Source: an uncultured Oscillospiraceae bacterium (GTDB lineage Bacteria > Bacillota > Clostridia > Oscillospirales > Acutalibacteraceae). From it: a DNA stretch of 6,565 nt. The stretch is taken from the NCBI GenBank assembly GCA_900554525.1, contig USHL01000077.1:1-6565 (forward strand). The letters run 5' to 3'. A program made the translations under genes and the position numbers. The notes beneath the pieces are model-generated. The model saw only the letters and a program-made list of their open reading frames with translations. It was not told the origin of the DNA and searched no databases. Within the stretch, counting starts at the first letter, position 1; every line of letters starts with the position of its first letter. This document shows positions 1 to 6,019 of the stretch, piece after piece.

Positions 1-97
1 CAGTATTCACATTGCTCAATAATAGATTTATAATATTTATTATTTTCAAACATATAATATTTACGGTGATATCTTCACCCATTTATACTTCGACCTA
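1..97. other. AT-rich upstream DNA, no gene seen
   Basis: No supportable coding region. It is very AT-rich and holds a 10-bp direct repeat, ATAATATTTA, at 30-39 and 54-63. Both copies lie at TATAAT-like strings (29-34 and 53-58) that lack convincing -35 boxes. A small hairpin, GGTGA/TCACC with a 5-nt loop, lies at 65-79, about 20 bp upstream of the antitoxin -35 box. It could be an operator-like site or the weak end of an upstream transcript, but nothing in the sequence decides this. Confidence 0.5.
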
Positions 98-126
98 TTG
101 ACAAAATCGCTATTCGACTGTATAAT
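98..126 (+). promoter_or_regulatory. Consensus sigma-A promoter of the antitoxin RNA/toxin operon
   Basis: The -35 box TTGACA (98-103) and -10 box TATAAT (121-126) both match the consensus perfectly, with the ideal 17-bp spacer. Transcription should start near 132-134, about 17 nt before the first antitoxin repeat. Strong constitutive transcription is what a type III system needs, because the RNA antitoxin must be made in excess of the toxin protein. Confidence 0.93.
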
Positions 127-150
127 ATATATGCAGATGGGAAACTATCT

Positions 151-250
151 CAAATGTTTGTTGTTACTCGGTAAGCAACTAAAACAAGATCGAGTTCAAA
201 TGTTTGTCGCTACTCGATATGCGACTGAACAAAAGGTCGAGTTCAAATGT
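151..250 (+). repeat. Two pseudoknot repeats of 46 and 47 nt plus a partial third
   Basis: CAAATGT recurs at 151-157, 197-203 and 244-250. Unit 1 stem: 160-164 with 175-179 (GTTGT/GCAAC). Unit 2 stem: 206-210 with 221-225 (GTCGC/GCGAC). Between units one T-A pair becomes C-G and one T.G pair becomes C-G, so the changes preserve the stem. Loop ACTCGG (166-171) can pair with TCGAGT (190-195), and loop ACTCGA (212-217) pairs perfectly with TCGAGT (237-242). The only loop difference, G to A, keeps pairing (G.U or A-U). The third unit diverges directly into the terminator. Confidence 0.92.
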
Positions 251-253
251 GTT

Positions 254-288
254 AGACTTCATTCTGAAAAGAATGAAGTCTTTCTTTT
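254..288 (+). terminator. Attenuator terminator between antitoxin RNA and toxin gene
   Basis: AGACTTCATTC (254-264) and GAATGAAGTCT (271-281) form a perfect 11-bp stem with a 6-nt loop, followed by the T tract TTCTTTT (282-288). A terminator exactly between the RNA repeats and the toxin ORF is the hallmark of type III loci: most transcripts stop here and make antitoxin, and a minority read through to make toxin mRNA. Confidence 0.93.
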
Positions 289-293
289 AGCAG

Positions 294-300
294 TGGGGGA
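294..300 (+). promoter_or_regulatory. Ribosome binding site of the toxin gene
   Basis: TGGGGGA is a purine-rich Shine-Dalgarno-like site. The last G lies only 4 nt before the ATG at 304 but 10 nt before the ATG at 310. The second spacing is more workable, so this site argues mildly for the 310 start. The match to GGAGG is imperfect, which would also help keep toxin output low. Confidence 0.6.
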
Positions 301-309
301 TAAATGGTT

Positions 310-786
310 ATGAACACTGGGCATTTCTATTATATTGACGATCAATACTTTGTCGATTTTCCAGACGATAAATTAATGCGCAATAAGGAAAGCATTAACG
401 GACAAGCACATGACCGTCCATGCTTTTATGCTTTTAGGGACGAAAAAACCGGCTTATTTTGGATGATTCCTTTTTCTTCACAGATAGGAAAATTCAGAGG
501 ATATTATAATTTTAAAATTCAAAGGTACGGCAAATGTGATACAATAGCTTTTGGCGAAGTGCTGGGTTATGAAAAGGCATTTTTAATTCAAAATATGTGT
601 CCTGTCACAGAAAAATATATAAAAAATGAATACATAGACAGCAGAGCCTGTGTTCCTGTCAGAATTGACGGAAGATTCGAAAAGGAGCTTATTGCGAAAG
701 CCAAAAGAGTTTTGGCATTACAGCGAAAAGGGATAAATTTGATTTTCCCTGATGTTATAAAAATTGAAAAAGCTTTGTTATCCTAA
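310..786 (+). CDS. cptN: CptN/ToxN-family type III toxin, endoribonuclease
   Basis: A 158-residue protein, the usual size for ToxN/AbiQ/CptN toxins. These RNases cleave cellular mRNA and their own repeat RNA antitoxin, which then inhibits them by forming an RNA-protein complex in the cytoplasm. Family-like features are the start GHFYYIDDQYFVDF, the central WMIPFSS.....KF block (S56, S57 and K61 are where ToxN/AbiQ carry their Ser/Lys active-site residues, e.g. the LTSPKK block of ToxN), and the LIQNMCPVTEKYI segment that I associate with the CptN branch. The gene lies 22 bp after the attenuator of its antitoxin RNA and ends just before its own terminator. An ATG at 304 would add two residues; 310 is chosen from RBS spacing. 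The module looks intact. The ToxN-superfamily call is firm; the CptN subfamily is from remembered motifs and the 46-47-nt repeat length. Confidence 0.88.
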   Translation: MNTGHFYYIDDQYFVDFPDDKLMRNKESINGQAHDRPCFYAFRDEKTGLFWMIPFSSQIGKFRGYYNFKIQRYGKCDTIAFGEVLGYEKAFLIQNMCPVTEKYIKNEYIDSRACVPVRIDGRFEKELIAKAKRVLALQRKGINLIFPDVIKIEKALLS

Positions 787-793
787 CAAAATC

Positions 794-824
794 TAAGAGG
801 TGCGGTTTGCACCTCTTATTTTAT
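794..824 (+). terminator. Rho-independent terminator after the toxin gene
   Basis: TAAGAGGTGC (794-803) and GCACCTCTTA (809-818) form a perfect 10-bp stem with loop GGTTT, followed by TTTTAT. It begins 7 nt after the toxin stop codon and separates the toxin-antitoxin unit from the polymerase operon, so the two are probably transcribed independently. Confidence 0.9.
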
Positions 825-854
825 GGAAAATAAAAAGTGGGGGCAGTGTTCATA

Positions 855-883
855 TTGCGTTTTATACCGTTTTCTGCTATACT
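855..883 (+). promoter_or_regulatory. Extended -10 promoter of the polymerase operon
   Basis: The -10 box TATACT (878-883) is preceded by TGC, giving an extended -10 (TGnTATACT). A weak -35 box, TTGCGT (855-860), lies 17 bp upstream. The predicted start near 889-891 leaves a leader of only about 17 nt before the ATG at 907, with no room for a riboswitch or attenuator. Regulation, if any, would act at the promoter or after initiation. Confidence 0.75.
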
Positions 884-894
884 GAAAACAAATT

Positions 895-901
895 GAGGTG
901 A
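895..901 (+). promoter_or_regulatory. Shine-Dalgarno that fixes the polymerase start
   Basis: GAGGTGA sits 5 nt before the ATG at 907. An in-frame GTG at 898-900 lies inside this Shine-Dalgarno sequence, so a start at 898 would have no ribosome binding site of its own. The ATG at 907 is the likely start, removing three residues from the longest reading frame. Confidence 0.85.
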
Positions 902-906
902 GACAG

Positions 907-3900
907 ATGCAAGTCAAATATCAGATTTACAGGTTGTCAGCCAAGAGTATAATGGGATACGCTGAAAAAGATTCCGGCATCATATTTGATTACTATTACA
1001 AGCTCACTAAATCGCAGACCGACAAATGCAAAATATATACAGCAGTGCACGAGCAGGAAGACAACGCTTTATTCTTTCAGATTATGTGCGAACTGCACGG
1101 TGAAAATTTCAAGACGCCGGACGATAAAAAATTGATTACCGATCTTTCGGATATTATCTGCATCATAGACTTTGAAGGTGTCTTTGACCGAAATTCTTCA
1201 TCTCAGAAATATGCCGACATTGAGAGCAAAGCTAAATCGATGTTTTCTTACAAAGGCATCGGTTTGGATTTAGGCGCAGGATATTACAGGTATTATCCTT
1301 TTGAACGCTCGGCAAGTATGAGCCGTAAATGCCAGCTCACATTTATCCGTTACGATTTTTATTATCCTGTACGCAAACGCATTATGATGGATATGGAACT
1401 TGAAGAATGTCAGCTGTCAAAGCTTTATGCTTATAACGGATTGATGCTGTCAGGCGGCAAACGCGTGGACAATATAAAAATAGATAAACCGCACCGTGTT
1501 ATTGTAATAGACAATCCTGAGTATATAGAAAAAGGTGTTCCGGTTATTACGGTTAAGGACACCACCGGCGAAGGCAATGTCCGCAAATATGAGCGCATAG
1601 AAACGGTCGACGATATAACCATCACAGCATTTGACGGTGAAGGTCTTATTTCAAAGCAATACGCAAAGAAATTGGACGAAGCATTTTGCGGCGAGCACAT
1701 ACACACATCATTTCAGATTCGTATGCCCTATGTAAAGGGTATGCTTCACGAAGTGGATTTCAAGGATTTTTTATCTTCTGCCGGTGTTGAAACCATAACC
1801 GACATTTACGGAGAAACACATCCTGTTCGCAGTGTTGATATTATTCTTACGAAAAGTATGTTTAAAGGCTACGGTTGGCTGAAAGACAGCAATATGACCT
1901 GGGCGGATTATTGGAAAGCTTTCCGCAAATATAACCACGCTTTATATATTACGAATGTCAGTCACGTAGCACCGCAGGAATATACCGAGCTTAATTATCA
2001 ATTTATCAGCACCCTTGCCATAAGTGATGATGAGTTCCGGCCCGCGGATTTGCCTGACGGCTGGGATCATTCTCCGTATGATGATGAGCGCGAGTGGCTT
2101 ACCAAACGAACCGAAGCGGAATATTATAATCTTTGCTGCAATAAAGAATACCGTCTGAATTATTTTCTAAAAGAACTGAGAACAAAGGGCTGTGATAAAG
2201 AAAGCCGACTGTTCCGCCTTGCACGAATTTTAAATAAAAATCCGTTATTTATAAATGAGTCGGTATATTACGATGAACTGAAAACAAGGGCGGATAAAAT
2301 TTGTGAGAACTATGCTATAGGCACTATTCTGGTAGAGGGGGACAACCGTTTTCTCTCGGGTGATTTAATCGAGTTTTTATACTGGCTTTTAAATGACGAA
2401 CGCAGGAAGACTAAACGTCAGCGCACCTTTGACAGAATCGCCAGGGAAAACAAGCTGCAGCCCTTTTCTTTTCACGCTCCGGGTTTCAAATACAGAAGCG
2501 GTCAGGTCTGCACGCTTCTGCGCAATCCGCATATTGCAAGGAATGAAGAGGTGCAGCTGCGGGTACACACCGAATTTGCAAAACGGGATAATATGCGAAA
2601 TTACTATCTGAAGCATCTCACGGACGTTGTTATGATAGATCCACGCATTCTTGCCGCCGAGCGTTTGGGCGGCGCTGATTATGACGGAGATATGATCCGC
2701 ACCGTTTCAGAGCCGCTTGTTAACGAGTGTGTCAGCCGCAATTATGCTTCTGCCGACCTTGACCACCGAAGCAATATACCGCTGCTTAAAATTCCGTCTG
2801 CCGAACCGCAGATTCATAAATTCAATGATGATATTGCCCGTTTTGAAACCATTAGAAACACTTTTTCTTCCCGCATCGGTCAGATTTCCAACGCCGCACT
2901 TGACAGAAGTATTATTGCTTATGATGAAAATTCCGCCGCCGGTGAACGTGAGCGCTGCCGCAGGGAAGTTGAAACATTGGCTATCCTTACCGGTCTTGAA
3001 ATCGACTCATCAAAGAGCGGAATAAAGCCTGACCTTTCCGGGTATTTAGGCAGCGCACGGGCAGAGAGAAGCATATTCTTAAAGTATAAATATCTGCAAG
3101 AGAACAAGGATGTTTCTACCGCTTGGTATCAGCCTTCAAATAAAAAGAAACTTAAAGAACTGATTGAAACTACCGATTGGGACAGTGTTACTTCCAACGT
3201 GGAGCGTATGCCTTACCTTGCGAATAATTTGAAAGAAAACACCGTACCTGTAAAGAAAATAACAATACCTGACAGCCAATTGTTTTCCTTTGCGGTTCTT
3301 CCCAATTGGAAGGAAACACTTGACAGTGATTTGCTTTCCTGGACGGACGGTCTTATTTCAGATTATAACGAAGCGCTTAACCGCATACGCAGAAGCAAGG
3401 CGCCTATAAAAAACAGACGCCGCCAAACCGATATTGAGCGTATCCTTTATTCACTGGGACAGGAGTTAAAATACAGTTCCGATTCGCTTTATTCTGCCTT
3501 TGCAGACATAGAAGCGGATTATATATCCGTTATCCGAGAAAGCATAATCAATGAGAAATGGCATCTGATGGAGCGGGAGGAACGATATGATTTTTTAAAC
3601 CGTCATCTTCCCGATACCGATTTCAGATTGTATTACGATCTACTGTGCAATTTCCGTCACGGCGGATACCGTTTGCTCGGCGATATCATCTGCGATATTG
3701 ATGATGAAAACAAATCAGAAAAGCGAAAAGAACTTCACCGCGAAGGTGACCGGGCAGAGCTTTCCTATATGCTTGACGGTTATCTAAAGAAACCGCCTGC
3801 AGAACCTTTCCGCGATGCTGTTATACGCTCCTGTCTTGAGCTTATCTCGAACAAGATAAAGCCGGGTGATGCTGTTAAGTACGCAGTGGCTCTTAAAAAA

Positions 3901-3975
3901 CGCGGTTTTATGTGGGACGTGCTTTGCGATTATGTTGAGGAAAATGTTTTGAGAAAGGAGAAAAGCCGTGCTTAA
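907..3975 (+). CDS. Single-chain two-barrel RNA polymerase, silencing-RdRP/YonO-like
   Basis: A protein of about 1022 residues, predicted cytoplasmic, with no signal peptide or membrane span. Residues 242-249 read FDGEGLIS (compare the DG.G.IS block of eukaryotic silencing RdRPs). Residues 269-285 read FQIRMPYVKGMLHEVDF, the first-barrel block with its catalytic-type lysine K277. SM at 317-318 with K320 and LN.Q at 362-365 match further RdRP blocks. RNP at 539-541 precedes the second barrel, whose DYDGD (D591, D593, D595) is the Mg-binding triad shared with RNA polymerase beta' and QDE-1. The likely reaction is template-directed RNA synthesis. YonO of phage SPbeta is DNA-dependent and QDE-1 uses RNA or single-stranded DNA, so the template here is open. 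About 235 N-terminal and 425 C-terminal residues are unassigned; a basic patch (RRSKAPIKNRRR, near 828-839) might bind nucleic acid. It is first in an operon with the overlapping 292-residue gene. The superfamily call is strong; the biological role is unknown. Confidence 0.87.
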   Translation: MQVKYQIYRLSAKSIMGYAEKDSGIIFDYYYKLTKSQTDKCKIYTAVHEQEDNALFFQIMCELHGENFKTPDDKKLITDLSDIICIIDFEGVFDRNSSSQKYADIESKAKSMFSYKGIGLDLGAGYYRYYPFERSASMSRKCQLTFIRYDFYYPVRKRIMMDMELEECQLSKLYAYNGLMLSGGKRVDNIKIDKPHRVIVIDNPEYIEKGVPVITVKDTTGEGNVRKYERIETVDDITITAFDGEGLISKQYAKKLDEAFCGEHIHTSFQIRMPYVKGMLHEVDFKDFLSSAGVETITDIYGETHPVRSVDIILTKSMFKGYGWLKDSNMTWADYWKAFRKYNHALYITNVSHVAPQEYTELNYQFISTLAISDDEFRPADLPDGWDHSPYDDEREWLTKRTEAEYYNLCCNKEYRLNYFLKELRTKGCDKESRLFRLARILNKNPLFINESVYYDELKTRADKICENYAIGTILVEGDNRFLSGDLIEFLYWLLNDERRKTKRQRTFDRIARENKLQPFSFHAPGFKYRSGQVCTLLRNPHIARNEEVQLRVHTEFAKRDNMRNYYLKHLTDVVMIDPRILAAERLGGADYDGDMIRTVSEPLVNECVSRNYASADLDHRSNIPLLKIPSAEPQIHKFNDDIARFETIRNTFSSRIGQISNAALDRSIIAYDENSAAGERERCRREVETLAILTGLEIDSSKSGIKPDLSGYLGSARAERSIFLKYKYLQENKDVSTAWYQPSNKKKLKELIETTDWDSVTSNVERMPYLANNLKENTVPVKKITIPDSQLFSFAVLPNWKETLDSDLLSWTDGLISDYNEALNRIRRSKAPIKNRRRQTDIERILYSLGQELKYSSDSLYSAFADIEADYISVIRESIINEKWHLMEREERYDFLNRHLPDTDFRLYYDLLCNFRHGGYRLLGDIICDIDDENKSEKRKELHREGDRAELSYMLDGYLKKPPAEPFRDAVIRSCLELISNKIKPGDAVKYAVALKKRGFMWDVLCDYVEENVLRKEKSRA

Positions 3976-4846
3976 CGAACCGCAGGAATTTTTATCTTAT
4001 ACGGGTGTTCCTGTATATTCAGCAGTAAATAAGCAGGATTACTCCTATCTCGGCAGAATTCCATTTGCCACCATTCTTGATTTTGAAGGTTTCCCCCGCA
4101 TACTTTCTATTATAGCGCGCGGATATATGCACGGAGGAAGTTCTCCGGATATTGACCGCGCAAATAAAGCGCTTTGCGCCTGGTGCAGTATTCCCGATAA
4201 AAAAGAAACTGCCGCCCGTGAAGAGTGGCAGTATAAAAGTGATTTTCATGAGCTGCACGGCGAGTTTCCCGAACTCGTTACCGAAGACGGGAAAGGCTGG
4301 TTTTACCGCCATGTTCACGGCGTCGCAGATTATATTTTAAGCAATCCGGATAAAACAAGTAAATCCGCATACCGGAATGCCCTGAGCATAAAAAACGGTT
4401 TTGACCGCGAGTGGCGAAACAAGGTAATACAATTCCAGATTCCTATTTTCTCTGAAAACACCAAAGGTGCGTGGATAGTCCGTTTTGATGATATAATTGC
4501 CGATGCCTTGGAGCTCGGAGAATTAAAGGTTTATCCTGAAACATTGCCCTATGATATATCCGAAAAGTTATCCGCCGTTTCCGACGATTTAAGAGATACG
4601 GTTTCTTACCTTGCGGCATATTATCTTGCGAATATTAATGATCAACCCGAATGGGTTGTTCTGCCTGTCGTTTCCTTTGACGCTTATTTCGGCGGCACGA
4701 CCTTCAGCAAGAAAATATTAAGCAAACTCCCGAAGGATATTATTATCCGCGACCGTACCGGTTACGGCGTCAGCAGATACAAAGTAGCGGAGGATATAAT
4801 TAAATCTGAATTATATCGCAGGAAATTATCAAGGCTTAAAAAGTAA
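3968..4846 (+). CDS. Unrecognised 292-residue partner of the polymerase
   Basis: I do not recognise this family. The GTG start overlaps the polymerase stop codon region by 8 nt and is preceded by AAAGGAG (3954-3960) with a 7-nt spacer, so translation is probably coupled and stoichiometric with the polymerase. The protein looks soluble, with no signal peptide and no clear membrane helix. Notable stretches are GRIPFATILDFEGFP (29-43), a Cys/Trp-rich ALCAWCSI (68-75), HELHGEF and WFYRHVHG in a His-rich middle (94-118), VVLPVVSFDAYFGGTTF (230-246), IIIRDRTGYGVSRYKV (258-273), and a basic C-terminal tail (YRRKLSRLKK). The tail and RDRTGYG stretch could contact nucleic acid, but this is speculation. 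A polymerase cofactor, template-recognition or effector subunit is the natural guess from operon context only. The gene ends 17 bp from the convergent fic gene and no clear terminator is visible. Confidence 0.85.
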   Translation: MLNEPQEFLSYTGVPVYSAVNKQDYSYLGRIPFATILDFEGFPRILSIIARGYMHGGSSPDIDRANKALCAWCSIPDKKETAAREEWQYKSDFHELHGEFPELVTEDGKGWFYRHVHGVADYILSNPDKTSKSAYRNALSIKNGFDREWRNKVIQFQIPIFSENTKGAWIVRFDDIIADALELGELKVYPETLPYDISEKLSAVSDDLRDTVSYLAAYYLANINDQPEWVVLPVVSFDAYFGGTTFSKKILSKLPKDIIIRDRTGYGVSRYKVAEDIIKSELYRRKLSRLKK

Positions 4847-4863
4847 ATTTCTCGCTTTTGAAT

Positions 4864-5760
4864 TTATTTATTGTAAGGTATTCTGAAGTAATCCAGATAA
4901 GTTTTAAATGTATCCTGTGCAGAGAGACAGGTATCGGTCAGATATCCCTTTTCATATTTCCATTCTTTCAGACCGCGATAGTAGAACATTTTAATTTTGT
5001 CCTCAATAATAAAGGGTACGATATTATGTTTAAGGCATTCCTTGAACATAATCAATCTGCCGACTCGGCCGTTACCGTCCTGGAAAGGATGGATGCGTTC
5101 AAACTGCACATGAAAACCGATGATGTCTTCAAGGGTTGTGTCTTCCCTGCTGTTATAGCTGCCGAGGAGTTTTTTCATTTCAGCAGATACATTTTCGGGC
5201 AATACAGTCTCGGTACCTCCCACCTCGTTAGGCAGCTTTTTATAATCACCAACGGCAAACCAATCTTTTTTAGCATCGCTTGTGCCGGTCTTTAAGATAA
5301 AATGCAGATGTTTTATAAATTTTTCGCTTAGCTGTGATTTTGCGCTGTCAATAATTTCATCGATACAGCGAAAATGGTTGGAAGTTTCAATAATATCATC
5401 TACCCGCACACTTTCATCGGTTACGCCTATGGTGTTGGTTTCAAATATATATCGGGTCTGATCGTGCGTAAGACGGCTGCCTTCAATATGATTGGAATTG
5501 TAGGTGAGTTCGATTTGTATTTTGTGATAAATTCCGCCGTGTAACCGGCTGTGTTTTTCTTCCTTCAAAACATCAAGCAAGGTCTGCGGTGCAGGTTTGC
5601 TTTTGTTGCTTCTTTCAGGTTTTTCAGCGTTTTCGGGAATGTTCCAGGTCTTGCCTGTAAGGAACGCACCGGGTACACGGTCTGCGGCACAATAATTGCG
5701 CACGCTGCGCTCCGATGTATTCCAAAGTATTGCCACCTCTTTGACGGACAGATATTTCAT
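4864..5760 (-). CDS. fic: HTH-Fic protein, predicted AMP-transferase
   Basis: A 298-residue protein. Residues 4-45 look like a MerR/excisionase-type winged helix-turn-helix (LSVKEVAILWNTSERSVRNY, then RVPGAFLTGKTWNIPENA). A linker follows, then a Fic core. S89-G94 (SNHIEG) fits the inhibitory (S/T)xxxE(G/N) motif, with E93 as the residue that would block productive ATP binding. GDYKKLPNEVGG (171-182) is the target-docking flap. HPFQDGNGRVGR (224-235) is a complete canonical motif, including H224, D/N and both arginines. Fic enzymes of this type transfer AMP from ATP to protein hydroxyls; the target here is unknown. GGAGGTG (5766-5772) sits 5 nt before the ATG. The gene is convergent with the polymerase operon and has its own promoter. 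The fused HTH and the inverted repeat in the promoter suggest autoregulation. The enzyme looks intact. Confidence 0.93.
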   Translation of the reverse strand: MKYLSVKEVAILWNTSERSVRNYCAADRVPGAFLTGKTWNIPENAEKPERSNKSKPAPQTLLDVLKEEKHSRLHGGIYHKIQIELTYNSNHIEGSRLTHDQTRYIFETNTIGVTDESVRVDDIIETSNHFRCIDEIIDSAKSQLSEKFIKHLHFILKTGTSDAKKDWFAVGDYKKLPNEVGGTETVLPENVSAEMKKLLGSYNSREDTTLEDIIGFHVQFERIHPFQDGNGRVGRLIMFKECLKHNIVPFIIEDKIKMFYYRGLKEWKYEKGYLTDTCLSAQDTFKTYLDYFRIPYNK

Positions 5761-5786
5761 ATTCCCACCTCCGAATTGCTGTTATC

Positions 5787-5815
5787 ATTATACCACATTA
5801 TCGGCAAAATATCAA
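5787..5815 (-). promoter_or_regulatory. Promoter of the HTH-fic gene
   Basis: On the minus strand the -10 box is TATAAT (plus-strand 5787-5792) preceded by TGG, an extended -10. The -35 box is TTGATA (5810-5815), five of six consensus bases, with a 17-bp spacer. The start should fall near 5780, giving a leader of about 20 nt. The spacer and -35 box are covered by one arm of an inverted repeat, a good position for repression. Confidence 0.87.
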
Positions 5816-5852
5816 TTCAATCGAGCGGAATATGCTCATATTTTTGCCGATA
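5799..5852. repeat. 14/15-bp inverted repeat over the fic promoter, candidate operator
   Basis: TATCGGCAAAATAT (5799-5812) is mirrored by ATATTTTTGCCGATA (5838-5852), identical apart from one extra A/T. The arms are about 40 bp apart centre to centre, close to four helical turns. The inner arm lies in the promoter spacer and overlaps the -35 box; the outer arm lies just upstream. This suits two dimers or a looped complex of a DNA-binding protein, the HTH of the Fic protein being the obvious candidate. A TGCCG/CGGCA mini-hairpin (5845-5858) overlaps the outer arm. A cruciform or random match is possible but less likely for this length and position. Confidence 0.65.
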
Positions 5853-6019
5853 CCGGCATTTTTAATCAAATTCCTTTTCTTTAGTTAATGTGTGGTAATT
5901 TTTACCCAATGAAAAGGCAATTTTTTAATTTTGTGCTCTTTTTATCCAACTGCTATATTTGCGTAATCTCTTTTGCCATCAAACTGCCGCCTGTTCGGTA
6001 GATAAGTTTGTCATAGCAT
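5853..6019. other. AT-rich intergenic DNA between the fic promoter and the recombinase remnant
   Basis: I see no supportable gene here. It holds a weak GGTAA/TTACC inverted repeat near 5893-5907 and several T/A runs. A 10-bp palindrome, AGCATATGCT (6015-6024), marks the point where recombinase-like coding sequence begins. The stretch probably includes the breakpoint at which the 5' part of the recombinase gene was lost. Confidence 0.5.

Larger units (their letters stand above)
133..288 (+). ncRNA. cptI: Type III antitoxin RNA (CptI/ToxI-like)
   Basis: The transcript should run from the consensus promoter to the attenuator and carries two full repeats (151-196 and 197-243) plus the start of a third (244-250). 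Each repeat is predicted to form a 5-bp hairpin whose loop pairs with a downstream single strand, an H-type pseudoknot as known for ToxI/CptI antitoxins. In type III systems the toxin RNase cuts the precursor into single-repeat units that bind and inhibit it. The repeated CAAATGT, with its A-rich core followed by U, is the expected place for this cut, by analogy with the AAA/U cuts of ToxN. The start is inferred from the promoter. The family assignment rests on architecture, repeat length and the toxin gene next door. Confidence 0.88.

Noticed and set aside
151..250. CRISPR-like array
   Set aside because: There are only two units, they are directly adjacent with no variable spacers, and the sequence between them is conserved as pseudoknot structure. 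A type III antitoxin fits every feature.
98..313. 71-codon open frame across the promoter and antitoxin repeats
   Set aside because: It begins on the -35 box, upstream of the predicted transcript start, runs through the pseudoknot repeats and attenuator, and has no ribosome binding site. The RNA structure explains this stretch.
1431..3107. Several open frames of 62-102 codons on either strand inside the polymerase gene
   Set aside because: They overlap the strongly supported polymerase motifs, lack ribosome binding sites and show no recognisable protein features.
907..3975. Identification as a standard RNA polymerase beta' fragment or a DNA topoisomerase/primase
   Set aside because: The block order (DG.G.IS, QIR..KG, SM.K, LN.Q, then DYDGD) in one chain is that of silencing RdRP/YonO-type enzymes. 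Typical beta' has a zinc ribbon and NADFDGD context, which are not seen.
4019..4340. Open frames on both strands within the 292-residue partner gene
   Set aside because: They are shadows of a gene with good Shine-Dalgarno and operon coupling, and their translations look random.
4847..4863. Bidirectional terminator between the convergent operons
   Set aside because: The 17-bp gap has no stable stem. Only loose A-rich and T-rich runs are present.
4858..5295. 145-codon plus-strand open frame antisense to fic
   Set aside because: It lies wholly opposite the conserved Fic domain, including the HPFQDGNGRVGR motif, and has no start signals.
5551..5884. Plus-strand open frames opposite the fic N-terminus and promoter
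   Set aside because: They are antisense to the HTH region and run through the fic promoter, with no ribosome binding site.
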